Shown: positions 33,421-45,079, counted from the first letter of the stretch. The stretch is DNA of 64,000 bases from Terramyces sp. JEL0728 (GCA_027603945.1 JADIIU010000022.1:80376-144375); one strand, 5' to 3'. Numbers and translations are program-made. The notes: generated by a model not told the origin, from the letters alone.

Positions 33421-36074
33421 ATGTCAAATATTAAGGATGTGAGTGCGACCAAAGTCCATCGAGCATTGGAAAACGAAGCAGAAACTACAGTTCCCCCAAA
33501 AGAGATTGAATTCAAATTAGAGGAAACTCAAGTGGTAAATGCTGATATGAAGACGCCGACCCAAATTAAACAGAAAACAAAGAGTGTAAAAATTAATGAA
33601 AATATAAACCAGACAGACTCACCACTTGCGGAATCTACTCCTAGGACTGCGACGAGCAGAAAGAAATCCAATACACCTGTAGTTATCTTTAATATCCAGC
33701 AGTCAAAATCTCAATCCCTGAATGAAATTCAACGAGTATTCACCGATTCGCAGAAAATAGCGTACGTTGGGTTATGCTATCTTTCAATTTACAATTACAA
33801 GAGACAGAGATTAGAAGGATTCAAGAAAGCAAAAAGCTCGTATGATAAATGGTCGGAAAAGTTTATGGAAAAGCTTTACATTTACTTGGAGCTGGTGCCT
33901 GAAGGTAGACTGTTGATTAATGCAGAACGATTGATGATTGAAAGTTTGGCGGCTCATGGTTTGCAAGTTGAAGATTTATCAAAAGGATTATTAGACGACA
34001 CAAAGCAAGCTGCAACATTGATGGAGAAACAAGTCGCAGAAAAATCAAGCAAGAAAGAATCTATACCATCAGATATCAGATACACCATTTTAACTCACAT
34101 GTTCTTATTAGCAATTTCTGACGGATTTTACGATTCAAGGACAAGAACTTTACTGCGAGAAGTAGCAAAAGATTTAGAAATACCGTATCAAGACGTAGTA
34201 TTTATTGAACAATACATTGGCGATGAATTGCGGCTGTATGATGAATCGGCACAGGTTAAGCATGACGATTCGGTTGTTGGCGAAAGAAATAAAGTAGAAG
34301 CTCATGGGAGATGGCTATATGCTGGTGTCGCAACAGTCTGCGGCGGGGCAATCGTTGGCCTGACCGCTGGGTTGGCAGCACCTTTTATTGGTGCAGGTAT
34401 TGGCGCTGCATTAACCACCTTTGGGGCAAACGCTGCTATAGGTACTGGTGTTGGAGCCTTCATGGCCAGCACCGGTGGTGTTGCTCTGATTACTTCTGGA
34501 GGTGTTTTAACTGGTGGAGGTAGATTTCCTTTAATTCAGGCATGTCTGGAATCAAAATGATGAAGAGGACAAAGGGGATTGAAGAATTCGAATTCCTAGG
34601 ATTTGGCGATGCGCTTGCTCAAATTGAAGAACATCGAGCAATTCGCGCTGCCGAAAGGCACAAAGCTCAAAAAGTAGATGACCAACAGAAACGGGAGGCG
34701 AGAAAACAATCGCCAAAGAGCAAAAGTCCCCAAACTGAAAAAGATGTGGAAACCCTATGGGAGTTAGACTCTTTGTCTTCAGAGGGAAACAGCCTGGATA
34801 TTCAACGAGGAGAAAATTCTGTGGAAATTGCAACCAAAGAAAACGACAGTCCAGTGTTATCACCAGCGACCACAACTGACGACGAGGTAAATCGGGGAAG
34901 ACAGACCAATGTCCTGATTACTGTTGCAGGGTGGGTTCCATACGACAGAGATGATCATTCAATACCATACTCCACGCTTGTCCCTGGTGAGAATGGGGAT
35001 CAGTATGCTGTGATATGGGAAACCAAGGCTTTACAAGAACTGGGCTCTCTTTTGACTATTCTTATCAGTGAAATTGCTTCATTTATCTTCCAACAGGGAT
35101 TGCAAGCGACAATCTTACCAATCTTGATGTCGGCACTGACCGGTCCGATGTGGTTGATTAAACTTACTTACTTGGTAGACAATCCTTGGGGCAATGCGTT
35201 AACAAAAGCGGAAAAGGCAGGTCGGTTGCTGGCTGACACACTTATTGGGCAAGTGCAGAACAATAGACCAGTTACCTTGGTTGGCTTCTCGCTAGGCGCA
35301 AGATTGATCTACTTTTGCTTGCTGGAACTGGCCAAGAAAGAGGCTTTTGGCATTATTGAAAATGTATATCTATTTGGTACCCCGTGCGTAGCGAATAACA
35401 AGGAATGGCTGCAAATCTCCTCTGTGGTATCTGGGAAAATTGTAAATGGATATACAACCAACGATATGCTTCTTGGTGTGTTATACCGAGCATCCACTGC
35501 TCTTTACAAAGATGTACCTGGCCTTTCAAAGGTACTAAATGTTCCTGGAGTCGAAAATGTGGATTTAACGGAATTGGTTAATGGCCACATGGAATACCGC
35601 TCAAACCTACCAAAGATTCTCAATCACGTCGGCTTCACCATCTCGTCAGAGACATACGTAGATCAAGACAAAGAACTTGCAGATTTCAAGGAGGAGGTAG
35701 AATTGGTAAAGAAACAAAGAATTGAACGCAGAAAGACAGAGTATGAACAAGAGCAAAAAGAAAAGCAAGTACAACAAGAAAAGAAGAAGCAAGAAATACA
35801 AGAGAAAAAGCTATTTAAACCACAGAAAGCTGCTGCTGTCATGACCAAAGACGAATTGGTTGGTGATGAATTGGCCCAAATGAAAGCAGTGGAAACAATG
35901 ATGTCAGAGTATTGGCAGCCAAGGGAAATCACCAGCACTTTACCGCCATTAGTAATTGATTTGAAGCTAAAGAAAAAGCCCACAGCAGAAATTACAGAGG
36001 AAGTTAAAGGTGACGAGGGGCAAAAAATTGACGTAGGGTTTGAGTCAGATATAGCTGAATTATCTGACTTTTAA
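33421..36074 (+). CDS. DUF726/TMCO4-like membrane-associated alpha/beta-hydrolase
   Basis: Exons 33421-34519 and 34540-36074 with a 20-nt intron give 877 aa from the first in-frame ATG. The frame is open further up to 33244, so a short 5' exon may be missing. The first ~230 residues are hydrophilic. A glycine/alanine-rich double hairpin follows (GGAIVGLTAGLAAPFIGAG, then ALTTFGANAAIGTGVGAF) and GMSGIKMMKRTKGIEEFEFL, which is the family signature. The hydrolase part has VTLVGFSLGARLIYFC with the nucleophile serine in G-F-S-L-G, and LFGTPCVAN. The tail is a charged coiled coil. The family includes TMCO4 and yeast Mil1, which associates with the Golgi/adaptor system. The substrate is unknown. 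Confidence 0.88.
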
Positions 36075-36087
36075 TATAATTCATTTA

Positions 36088-37074
36088 TTATTGTCCTGGT
36101 TGCATCGCTGAATCCGACATCAGCTTGTGAATTATGCCGTAGAAGCCTTTAAAATGAGCTATATAGTAATCAACTGCGGGTTTGTTTCCCAGTGGGAACC
36201 TGATTGTGTCTCCATCAATAGCGGTGCCTTCTTGACTCCCCCATCGCAGAACCCCTTCAAACTGGCCACCATCTAATTCATAAACATTCAAAATTGAATA
36301 AATACGGTCTAGATTAGCAAAAAGTACTTTTTTCGGAATGCGATTCAAACCGCAGTGTTCTTACAATCTTTCTATTCAAATTATACTGCAATACTTTTCT
36401 TGCTAAGGTTAAACTAAAGTACTTGATATTCCTTGAACATTGATTTTGATTTTGTTTTTGTCTCCCAGACCAATCAATTGCTCCTCGCAGGCCATTTTCT
36501 GCTTTTGTCTCCAATCTTCAACAAATGCCAATTGTGAAAATCGAGGGTAGAAATCCACGTCTTTAGATTTATCCATTAGCAACATCAATTTTGCGCTCTC
36601 TTTGCGTTTAGTTTCTTCAACTTGTTTGTCATCAAAGTTTGAAATTCGCTTTCGTTTAAGGTTGTATTTTCTTTTGTTGTACTCTTTCTGGGTATTTACG
36701 ACTGATATACTTGGCGATGAATTCAAATTGAGCTGGAATGTATTTACAAGGATTTGCGATTCTATAAAGTTTTTAAAATCAAGCGACCATTCTCCAGTCT
36801 TTAATTGCTCGACATCTGCCAAGACGCTTTCAGAGGTTGGTTTTAAATATAATTTCTCGGTTATTGACGGCTCGTATCTGTAATCTGTGACTTGCACTTT
36901 CAAGCGACCGGTTTCGAAATGATCTCCAAGATATTGTGATAATTCAGGTGGTATTTCTAGGCTATTAATCCCATCAATTAGACATTTCAGAGGACCATGG
37001 TATTGGTGTGTAGTCTCGTTGTCCTGAATGGTAAAATGCGATTTATACAAATTTACTTTGAAAGCTTCCACCAT
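36088..37074 (-). CDS. SPT20: SPT20-like SAGA complex subunit
   Basis: Exons 37074-36423, 36402-36328 and 36308-36088, introns 20 and 19 nt, give 315 aa. The region around LEIPPELSQYLGDHFETGRL then VQVTDYRY matches the core of the Spt20 family, and LADVEQLKTGEWSLDF continues it. The basic KRKYNLKRKRISNFDD segment follows. The last 75 residues (LRFESHS, EGVLRWGSQEGTAIDGDTIR, ending AMQPGQ) are compact and may be the second half of the conserved module. Spt20 holds the SAGA coactivator together. The stop is 13 bp from that of the DUF726 gene. Assignment rests on the core motif and overall layout. Confidence 0.7.
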
Positions 37075-37192
37075 TGAGATTGAATTTTTTGGCGAAAAAA
37101 TGTCAGCCCTGTCAATTCTGGTAAGAGAAATCTACAAAGTAGGGCAGTCGAGAGATTTACATTAAATTGGATTTATTTGTATAATTTACCAC

Positions 37193-37885
37193 TCAGTCAG
37201 TGATAGAGTCATAAGTAGCAAGTAACTCTTGTTCAACTCCCTTAACAAGCTCGATACAAGTAACTAGAGCCATCCCATGAATAGCCGACGTCTCTGGCGT
37301 GTAAGGTACGTTTGGAATGTATTCCCTCCATTCCTTCTTCCAGTTTTCCTCGATTACAAATTCATTATATACAACATTGTTGTATTCATTTCCGTTATTG
37401 ATTAGCTGCCCGACATTCCACGAAGCAACTGGTCCAGGTTCTCGTAATACCATCCAACTCCTATCATATTTAACCCTGTACCACGTCCACTCTCTGTTCC
37501 AGCTACTCTTGTACATATATGCGGATAGCCCGCAATGTTTTCCGTCTATAAACTGTCCATTTTTCCGCCTAATGATATAGCGGTTGTTGATAGATGCGAA
37601 AAAGATTGGGTCCATTTGGTCATAGATTAATCCTGGATATAGCGCAACGACGGTTCCCGAAGGGATATCTTTAACTGGTTTGATGAATAGTCCCAATCCA
37701 GCATTCGGCAAAGTGCTCGGTTTAACAAACAGTTCAAATGGAGGTTGGACTTTAATGTATTGTTCAATCTGCTCGACCACTTGCTCCGGCTTTATTCCTC
37801 TGTAATTTGATTGATTTGATTTTGTTGGAAATAGCGCCATCTGTACCCTTTTCATTGCATAAAATCGATCCCAAAAAGATGCCAT
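37193..37885 (-). CDS. SET-domain protein, SETD9-like
   Basis: An uninterrupted 230-aa frame. The SET domain starts at GLGLFIKPVKDIPSGTVVAL and closes with the conserved asparagine block GPVASWNVGQLINNGNE and then NVVYNEFV. The segment FASINNRYIIRRKNGQFIDG and the tail MALVTCIELVKGVEQELLATY resemble SETD9, a poorly studied branch of small SET proteins. A methyltransferase function is inferred from the fold. It is intronless, unlike most neighbours. Confidence 0.75.
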   Translation of the reverse strand: MASFWDRFYAMKRVQMALFPTKSNQSNYRGIKPEQVVEQIEQYIKVQPPFELFVKPSTLPNAGLGLFIKPVKDIPSGTVVALYPGLIYDQMDPIFFASINNRYIIRRKNGQFIDGKHCGLSAYMYKSSWNREWTWYRVKYDRSWMVLREPGPVASWNVGQLINNGNEYNNVVYNEFVIEENWKKEWREYIPNVPYTPETSAIHGMALVTCIELVKGVEQELLATYDSITD

Positions 37886-37989
37886 TTGGAAAAAAAATTA
37901 AGCTTTCCCAAAGAATAACCTCAGATTATATATTACTCATCCAGGGCAATGAAATACACTAGGAATTGGTAGTGAACATAGCACGGTTA

Positions 37990-38278
37990 CTAAATCTGCT
38001 GCCAACCAAAAATCCTTCTTCCAAGTCTTAATTGACCCTTAAGTGTAAAGAGATAGAAAATTAGGTGTGGAAACCTGTTTCGAATCTTTGGAAGAGTCGG
38101 TTCATTTGGCCACTTGCAAACCAAAGCTTCTTCCTCAGTGGTATTTAAAGAATATCTCAACTCCAATGTGTTTTTCATCCAGCTTTTTTTAGGGGAAAGA
38201 AAATTATTTACGTGGCTCTAGGGTTAGGGCTAATTTTTTTTTCTTCAAGATTTTCAGTGTTGGTTCTTTACCTTTCAT
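37990..38278 (-). CDS. possible small gene, unknown function (63-76 aa)
   Basis: The core exon is 38182-37990, with NTLELRYSLNTTEEEALVCK then WPNEPTLPKIRNRF and LRLGRRIFGWQQI. It is helical and basic, like small mitochondrial assembly factors. It can begin at an ATG at 38178, giving 63 aa. It can instead be joined through two 29-nt introns (38211-38183 and 38271-38243) to an ATG at 38278, giving 76 aa with NPRATWMKNT at the junction. In the second model the start codons of this gene and ribosomal uL29 are seven bases apart. I recognise no family. Confidence 0.4.
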
Positions 38279-38285
38279 CAACCAC

Positions 38286-38743
38286 ATGGTAAATATACAG
38301 CAGAAAGATGAATTCAATTGACAGGATTCATGTTCATAGAGACTAACCACTAGACCCACGTCAAAGCTTTCGAACTCAGAGAAAAGACCAAGGCTGAACT
38401 TACCCAACAATTGGAAGACTTGAAAAAGGAATTAGTATCTCTCAGAGTTAAAAGATCTGTTGGAGGAGCTGCACCAAAGTTTGCAAAAATGTAAATATTC
38501 ATTAATCATAGTGGAATTGTTCGCAAATCCATTGCCCGTGTTTTGACTGTTATGTCCCACAACCAAAGAGAACAATTACGCTTGTTTTATAAGGGTAAAA
38601 AGTATGTTCCACTTGACTTGCGTGTCAAAAAGACCCGTGCTATCCGTCGTCGTTTGACCGCTGATGAAGCTGGAAAGAAGACATTGAAACAAATCAAAAA
38701 GGAAACTCACTTCCCACAACGCAAATACGCTATTAAGGCTTAA
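38286..38743 (+). CDS. RPL35: cytosolic ribosomal protein uL29 (RPL35)
   Basis: Exon 1 is only the start codon (38286-38288). A 65-nt intron follows (38289-38353), then exon 2 (38354-38490), a 21-nt intron and exon 3 (38512-38743), giving 123 aa. That is the usual RPL35 length. Diagnostic segments are [52 protein letters not shown] and [10 protein letters not shown]. The protein sits near the exit tunnel of the 60S subunit. An intron directly after the ATG, longer than the genome's norm, is a layout often seen in fungal ribosomal protein genes. Confidence 0.93.
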
Positions 38744-38836
38744 TTGTTTTTATATAAAAGGTTTGGGATTACAAGTTTTAGACACCAATATTTTGGAGGT
38801 GTGAACAGTCGAGCTGAATTTTTGAGATTTGTGCTT

Positions 38837-38899
38837 GATTCTAGTTACTGAGAGGTTGCCTGCCAGATTCTATTTACTGAGAGGTTGCCTGCCAGATTC
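38837..38899. repeat. 29-bp tandem repeat, about 2.2 copies
   Basis: Units 38837-38865 and 38866-38894 differ at one base (ctagtt versus ctattt), followed by the first bases of a third copy. The repeat lies in the 200-bp gap between uL29 and the acyl-CoA dehydrogenase stop, where nothing else is apparent. Confidence 0.9.
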
Positions 38900-38944
38900 G
38901 CCCAGTAAGATAAAAAAGACACAAAACATTGGAAATGCATATAT

Positions 38945-40286
38945 TCAAAGTTTGGCACGACGTTCATAGTGCGCTCTGAGGCCATTTGCACGTTTCATTT
39001 CACTCCTCGCAATTTGTCTTCGATGAACTTCGTCTGGACCATCAGCGATACGCAAAGTTCTCATCATCCCATACATGTATGCTAGGGGGAAATCTTGGGA
39101 AACTCCAGCGCCTCCGTGAACTTGGATAGCCCTGTCAATTACATTCAAAGTCATTTGTGGGATAATTACTTTGGCCATTGCAATTTCCTTCATTGCTTTC
39201 TTTGGTCCTTCCTTGTCCATTCTTGCTGCAGCAGTAAGGACGAGCAAACGAGCTTATGTTAGGACAATATTACCTTGGTCGATTTCCAATCTAGATTGGC
39301 AAACAGTGTCCATAGCAGTGCCGTGTTCACCTAACAATTTACCAAATGCCCTTTTTTTGGGATCAGTCAGACGAAGAATATGGTATTCCAAAGCACGTTC
39401 GGCCATACCAATCGATCTCATACAGTGATGAATTCTTCCTGGGCCCAATCTTCCTTGCATGATTTCAAAACCGCGTCCTTCACCAAGAACAATATTCCTT
39501 GCTGGTACACGTACGTTGTCAAAATCAATTTCCATATGTCCATGAGGTCTATGTTAGCACAAGATTACGCATCGTCATATCCAAATATCATCATTGGTCT
39601 TACTATTGTTATGCCTTTGGTGTTGGACGGTACGAGGATAATACTTTGTTGCTTGTGTATGAGCTTGTTTTTAGGGTCAGTCTTTCCCATAACTATGTAG
39701 ACAGCACATCTGGGGTCGCCGGCACCACTACATTAGCAAAACTCACCTAATCCACCATTTACGACCGTTCAAAACGTATTCATCGCCATCTCTAACAATA
39801 CTCAATTCGATATTGGTTGCATCTGATGAGGCGACAGCAGGTTCAGTCATTGCAAATGCAGATCGAATCTTTCCTTCCATCAACGGTTTCAACCACTTTT
39901 CCTTTTGTTCTTCGTTCCCATACTTGGCCAACACTTCCATATTACCGGTGTCTATATTAACATTGAGTACCGGGAGCTGCAGTATTTGTAGCTTCAGGAG
40001 CCAAGTGAGATCTTCCAATAATTTCACATAAAACAGCGTATTCAAGGTTGGTAAATCCTGGCCCTTCCTTGTAATACTTTGGAAGGAAGAAATTCCATAA
40101 TCCCAACTTCTTTGCTTTGACTTTGAGCTCTTCAACCACTGGGGGAACGTAATTCCAGCGATCCTTGCCGATTTTGATTTGTGCATGATACGTTTGCTCA
40201 GCAGGGATACATTCAAATTCAACAAAATCAGTCAAGATCTTTTTGATTTCTTGGACTTTAGGACTAAGCTCGAATAACGAATTCAT
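38945..40286 (-). CDS. acyl-CoA dehydrogenase (ACAD10/11-like)
   Basis: Exons 40286-39971, 39951-39747, 39727-39569, 39548-39274 and 39252-38945 give 420 aa; introns are 19, 19, 20 and 21 nt. All ACAD landmarks are present: [17 protein letters not shown] and [14 protein letters not shown] (FAD/substrate site), [33 protein letters not shown], and the C-terminal [16 protein letters not shown] with [10 protein letters not shown]. The catalytic-base position and the [16 protein letters not shown] end fit the ACAD10/11 branch, whose members oxidise branched or 4-hydroxy acyl-CoAs. A 48-residue upstream extension to an ATG at 40430 is open. Part of it (MGNTTRLLTRPHISF, ATG near 40343) looks like a mitochondrial presequence. 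Confidence 0.92.
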
Positions 40287-40513
40287 GTTTGGGAAAGAAA
40301 TATGCGGCCGTGTAAGTAGTCTTGTGGTGTTGCCCATCGCCCGAAAATCGGTTTCAATCAAATACACATCTCGCGCTTTAGAAGATACACCTGCATTGCC
40401 TTCTTTTTCATCAGATATATGTCCCAGCATTAAGCTAGTTGCCACTCGCGACTTGGAATGAGAACACTTGCCTCGCTCCTGTCAAATAAAATCTTTTGAA
40501 ATATTTTTATTCC

Positions 40514-41403
40514 TTAAATCTTATTCAACTTTTCAGCAATTCCTAATTGTATTTTCGTCAATTCTGCCAAGTAAGAAACCATAATCAAATCACCGTTATG
40601 CACATTAAACACTTTTTCAAAGACTTGCGGATCTAATCTTGGTACGAGTGATATAGTGTCCAACAGGTATCTACCAACATTTCCATTAGCTTCAATCCCA
40701 CCTGCCTACGGTTAATTTTACGTACCAAGACTTGAGCAACGTAGCCATCAATTGTGCTCAAAGTGGAGCCAATATCCTTCAATATTATTTCCAGGCGTTC
40801 AATTTGAGTGTGATTAGCACTTTCAGCTGCTGTAATCGACTTTACCAGGTTCACTAAATTAAAAAATCCTTTACATCCTTCAATTTCTTGCTTATTGGCT
40901 TCAGTGAAACATGGGATTTCCAAAAACATTGTTCCTTGGTTGCTTAATCCGATCGGAGAACTAACAAATGCTTTGATTGGGAATTCTAACGAATTTGCCA
41001 ATGAATCAACATCAACGTTCAAGTAAACTGCTTGATTGGATCCTGTTTCATCACTAATATCCCTATGAATATCTTGTGCGCTGTTGATAATTCCACTTCC
41101 GACAGTGTACCATCCAACAATTACTTGCTGTGGGTTGACCTGCAAGTGCAAGAGATATAAACGGGCCAATTCTTCATGATCAATTGGAACAGTCTCAGAG
41201 TATTTTAACGGAAAACTGTTTTCTATTCTAATGTGATGCTGATTGGAGTGTCTGTATCCTAATAGAACACCGATAATTTGTTCTCCTGCTGCTTGTCTGG
41301 TGCAGCTATCGATAATTGAAAGCAATACTACTGGCGAGACATGAACTGCTTGGGTGGTAGTTGTAGACAATTGGTTATGTGGAAATTCCAGGTTCAAAAC
41401 CAT
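40514..41403 (-). CDS. EIF3F: translation initiation factor eIF3 subunit f
   Basis: Exons 41403-40726 and 40705-40514, with a 20-nt intron between them, give 289 aa. The MPN domain spans residues ~20-150 (VSPVVLLSIIDSCTRQAAGE, IGVLLGYRH, VNPQQVIVGWYTVGSGI). Its JAMM metal ligands are not preserved, as usual for eIF3f. The C-terminal helices read NVGRYLLDTISLVPRLDPQV then DLIMVSYLAELTKIQL. The intron has no stop in the upstream frame; reading through it gives a false C-terminus (VRKINRRQVG...). Only removing it restores the family sequence. Confidence 0.93.
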
Positions 41404-41485
41404 TTTTTCTTTTTTTGTAGAAAAAAATGAGTGTAACAACCAAACTAAAAACAGTCGATAAAAGCGAAATAAGACACGAGAGTAT

Positions 41486-42175
41486 TTATTGGCGATACCA
41501 CATGACGGTAGCTCTTTCACGTCTGATTTTCTTTTGTAATTGTAGCACACCGTACAACAATGCTTCTGAATATAAAATCCTATTTACCTGCAGTTGGTGG
41601 GCATCCTGGCACATAGATATCCACTGGAACGATACGATCGCAACCTCTCACAACAGCATAGGAATAATGGTAATAACCACCGCCATTAGCGCACGAACCC
41701 ATAGAAATTACCCACCTTGGATCTGGCATCTGATCGTATCTATTTTTAATAGCCAATTACACTTTTCTTAATGCTGGTGCCATTTTGTTTGTCAAAGTTC
41801 CAGCTACAATCATAACATCAGCCTGACGCGGTGTTGCTCTAAACACAATACCAATTCTGTCCTGGTCATATCTCGCTGCAGCCATGTGCATCATTTCTAC
41901 TGCACAGCAGGCCAACCCAAAGGTTAATGGCCACATTGATGAAGTACGAACATAATTTACTATACTGTCAATAGTTGTCAGAGCAAATTCTGAAATTAGT
42001 TTCGAGTACCTGCTGCATTGTTTATTGGCTTTGGAAGATTGAATGGGTTGACTGGTTGTGGTTTCGCATCTCGGGTGTCAAATGACGAAAGTTCCTTGTC
42101 ATTTTTTATAAGTCTCATCATTGAACGACATTGGTATTGTGGTTTTATCAACTGAAATGGAACTCTTCTAATCAT
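41486..42175 (-). CDS. NDUFS7: NADH:ubiquinone oxidoreductase subunit NDUFS7 (PSST, NuoB-type)
   Basis: Exons 42175-42010, 41989-41761, 41739-41588 and 41565-41486 give 208 aa; introns are 20, 21 and 22 nt. The N-terminus ([12 protein letters not shown]) is a likely mitochondrial presequence. The conserved core contains the four ligands of cluster N2: the tandem cysteines in [13 protein letters not shown] in [11 protein letters not shown] and [11 protein letters not shown]. This subunit passes electrons to ubiquinone, so a true complex I is present. That argues against lineages that have lost complex I, such as Rozella or microsporidia. The stop lies 82 bp from the eIF3f start. Confidence 0.94.
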
Positions 42176-42343
42176 TTTTGATTGCAAAAATTGAAAAATT
42201 TCAATCAGGAAAATTTTGATGTCATTAGGTCCAGCGTTCTAATCTTGAATGAAATATGATTTAAAGTCATCCTCCCGAATAATATCGAATTGCAAAGACT
42301 GCTGAAAATAGCCCAGATAAAGTATTATAGACAATTTCCTTTA

Positions 42344-43822
42344 TTAGAGAGCAAACAGGCAGTCAACGCAGCAGGAGGTACATTCAGGGTCGAACAAGCA
42401 TTGTGGAATTGGGCACTCTCCTTCAGTTGGCGGTTCTTCTGGCTCATCTGGTTGTGGGAGAGGTTCCTTTGGTTCCTTATCTGGGAATCCGCCGCCAAGA
42501 ACGTTATTGTACAAAAAGTTATTTGGAGCACCCTTCAAAGCACCAGAAATCTTGTCTTTTGAAGATACTTGCTTGATATAGTCGTGAACTTCCTTGACAG
42601 TATCAAACTCGCCTTCAGCAAGAGCCAGAGCGACAACTCCAACAACGTGTGGAGTAGCCATGGAAGTACCTGAAATAGTGTTGGTTTTTCCGTTATTCCA
42701 AGTAGAAAGGATATCTACACCAGGAGCAATAATATCTACACATTTCCCTTTTTCAGAAAAAGAGGCAAGTTGATCGTTAATGTCAGAAGCTGCAACAGTG
42801 ATAGCTTCAGGAACCCTAGCAGGAGACAATTTGCAAGCATCTCTTCCAGAGTTACCGGCGGCAACACCAAAGACCAAACCGACATCAGTTGCAGCTTTAA
42901 CAGCGCGATCTAATGCAGCAGAAGCACCGCCGCCGAGCGACATGTTTGCGACAGACTTGCGTTTACCGGTTCCGTCTCTGGAAGATGAGTCTTTTGCGGC
43001 CCAGTCAATACCGGCAATGACGTTGGAAGTAGATCCAGACCCCTGGTTGTCCAACACTTTAACAGCGACAAGTGAAACGTTCTTGGCAACACCATAAGTT
43101 TTTGATCCGATTGTTCCGGCAACGCTAGCATTAAATAGTGATTACTGAGTACCATGTCCATTGCCATCCTTAGTACCGTCGCTAGTGAACGTCTTGCCAA
43201 CTCTAGCACGGCCTTCAAATTCAGGATGACCAACAAATACACCAGTATCAATAATGTATGCGGTTACACCAGCTAAAGTTAAAAACAAAATTACTTCCTG
43301 CAGAGTCAGGATAAGTATAGGCTTTATCGGCTTTGGCAGGGTGATCTCGAACACTGATACGCTACAGATCAGTTAAAACTTACAGTTAACCCCCAGGCAG
43401 GTGACTTGGATTGAGTTTCAGAGATGGTCATGATTTTGTCTTGTTCAATAAAGGCAATATCTTGATGTTTTTGCAAGAGCTTTACAATAAACGAGGGGAT
43501 TCTGATACTGTAGCCTTTAAAATCAGGCAAATGATATTTGTGGATAATTCCAAAAGAGTCCCAGAAACCGTTCATCGACATGTAGCCTTCGGTCCTAGAG
43601 TCTTCTTGGACTGAAAAGAAGCTTGATTTTGGCATAATCGGTTCCATTACGTTTTCAAGCCATTTAAAGTGACTTTTGACTAGGGTAAGAAACAATATTA
43701 CGTGTAGTTGGCTGGATGTCTGGCTTAAATACCACGATATATTGATCAGGGAGCAACTTGCCGGCCAAGTTGTGGAGAGGAGTAGTGAGCGCGGTTCCGA
43801 CCAAGAGTAAATTAACAAGCAT
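42344..43822 (-). CDS. secreted subtilisin-like serine protease (S8, proteinase K-type)
   Basis: Exons 43822-43702, 43679-43384, 43361-43295, 43272-43147 and 43125-42344 give 463 aa; introns are 22, 22, 22 and 21 nt. MLVNLLLVGTALT at the start is a signal peptide. An I9-type propeptide follows (DQYIVVFKPDI to FIEQDKIMTI). The catalytic domain shows Asp in AYIIDTGVFVGHPEF, His in GHGTHVAGTIGSKTYG and Ser in SGTSMATPHVVG, with the oxyanion Asn in VAAGNSG. After the domain comes a Pro/Glu-rich linker and a short cysteine-rich tail (CPIPQCLFDPECTSCCVDC). It is probably an extracellular protease for feeding or host contact; that use is inference. Confidence 0.94.
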
Positions 43823-44095
43823 GGTTGAAAAAAGATAAACTTACCACAATTTATATGAGTCAATGTGTGGCTTGCACATTGATGCTGTTTTAAGCCCCTC
43901 ATACACATGATATAACAGCCCTTTACTGGGCTATAGATTAATATAGGGGGATTCCGGAGTCGGATTGCATTCGGATTGCCTTATATTCCGCAGGTATTTC
44001 CTCTAGCTCCTCGCAAGGGGATTTTAAAAAGTCCATGTTCGCGATTTAGAATGCAAAAACGGCCACAAATGTTATCAGTTGATTTATTAAGCCAG

Positions 44096-44533
44096 TTAGT
44101 TGAAAAATTGGTCGTACTTTGAATTAAATTTTTCCCTGTTGGAATCAAATTCCTCCATTTTTGATCTCAATTTCGCAGAGTGGTCGTGCATTTCCTGTTT
44201 CAAATTGTCAACGCCTTTCTTGTAGTTCTCAAAGACGGTTTGAATTTGCAGTGCTACATCCATAATTTTCTTTAAAGTGTCTGCAGGAGTTGGGAGATCT
44301 TTGAATTCGTCAATGGCGATTTCGTTGTCAAGGGGATCAGTGGGGTCTGTTGGAGGATCATGATTGAATCCAAAGTCGTGATCGCTAGATAATTCGCGGA
44401 TGGGACTTGATTGCTTCTCGTAAGGATGGTAAATGGGAGCATACTCCTCCCCATCTTCAAGGTCATTTGGAATGCTGTTTACAGCCATTTCGTCAGCCGA
44501 GCAGATGGATTCGCACTCCCAGTTTTGAGACAT
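44096..44533 (-). CDS. acidic coiled-coil protein of unknown function (145 aa)
   Basis: A single-exon frame of 145 codons. The first 75 residues are acidic and low-complexity (NDLEDGEEYAPIYHPYEKQ). Residues ~80-145 form one long helix with heptads (ALQIQTVFENYKKGVDNLKQ then LRSKMEEFDSNREKF). Small kinetochore or vesicle-tether subunits look like this, but nothing specific is recognised. The 270 bp between it and the subtilase start show no other gene. Confidence 0.6.
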   Translation of the reverse strand: MSQNWECESICSADEMAVNSIPNDLEDGEEYAPIYHPYEKQSSPIRELSSDHDFGFNHDPPTDPTDPLDNEIAIDEFKDLPTPADTLKKIMDVALQIQTVFENYKKGVDNLKQEMHDHSAKLRSKMEEFDSNREKFNSKYDQFFN

Positions 44534-44622
44534 AAAGAATTTTCATCCATCACATGATTGATAATCTTAACCTTATTTCTATCCTGCATACAACCGTATT
44601 ACACATGACTAAATACCCTTTA

Positions 44623-44817
44623 TTACTGATATATTGACGGTTGAATTCTGCCAGCGAATCCCACTTTACTACCGCTGATTTTCTGAATGGCGTACAGCAT
44701 TTCCACTATCGTAACTCCTACACGCAAAAACATAAACACTTGTAGAACCAGCAATTCAGTGAAACAATCCTCGTCCTCAAAATATTCTTCAAAGTATTTG
44801 TAAATTTTAGTAAACAT
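44623..44817 (-). CDS. small helical protein of unknown function (64 aa)
   Basis: A 64-codon frame beginning MFTKIYKYFEEYFEDEDCF. A hydrophobic stretch follows (ELLVLQVFMFLRVGVTIVEM) that could be a membrane helix or a buried coiled-coil face. It ends RIQPSIYQ, though an 18-nt GT-AG segment just before the stop could extend it by a few residues. Kept because it starts with a good ATG, fits the gene spacing and lacks any overlapping alternative. No family recognised. Confidence 0.45.
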   Translation of the reverse strand: MFTKIYKYFEEYFEDEDCFTELLVLQVFMFLRVGVTIVEMLYAIQKISGSKVGFAGRIQPSIYQ

Positions 44818-45079
44818 TAAAGGCTAATCATTCGATGGGCTTTTATTCTTTTTATTTGTTGTCTTGTAAATATTTGCAAAAGTGACGAATGGCAATCAAC
44901 TAAAGGAGCTTGGCGATTGGCTGCTTCGCGAAATAATTGACAATGATTGGCCACAAAAGTTGTTTACAGTAAATAAGATTTGGTAAATATTTGTGTCTAG
45001 CAATGGAATGAATGATTAAACAATCTTGATAGGGTTTATTTACAAATAATTTCAAGTAGTCTGTTTTACATAAAGAGAA

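Noticed and set aside
44834..45020. Possible plus-strand mini-gene (peptide with QLKELGDWLLREI)
   Set aside because: Needs a 17-nt intron and an 18-nt intron and has no recognised match; too weak to list as a gene.
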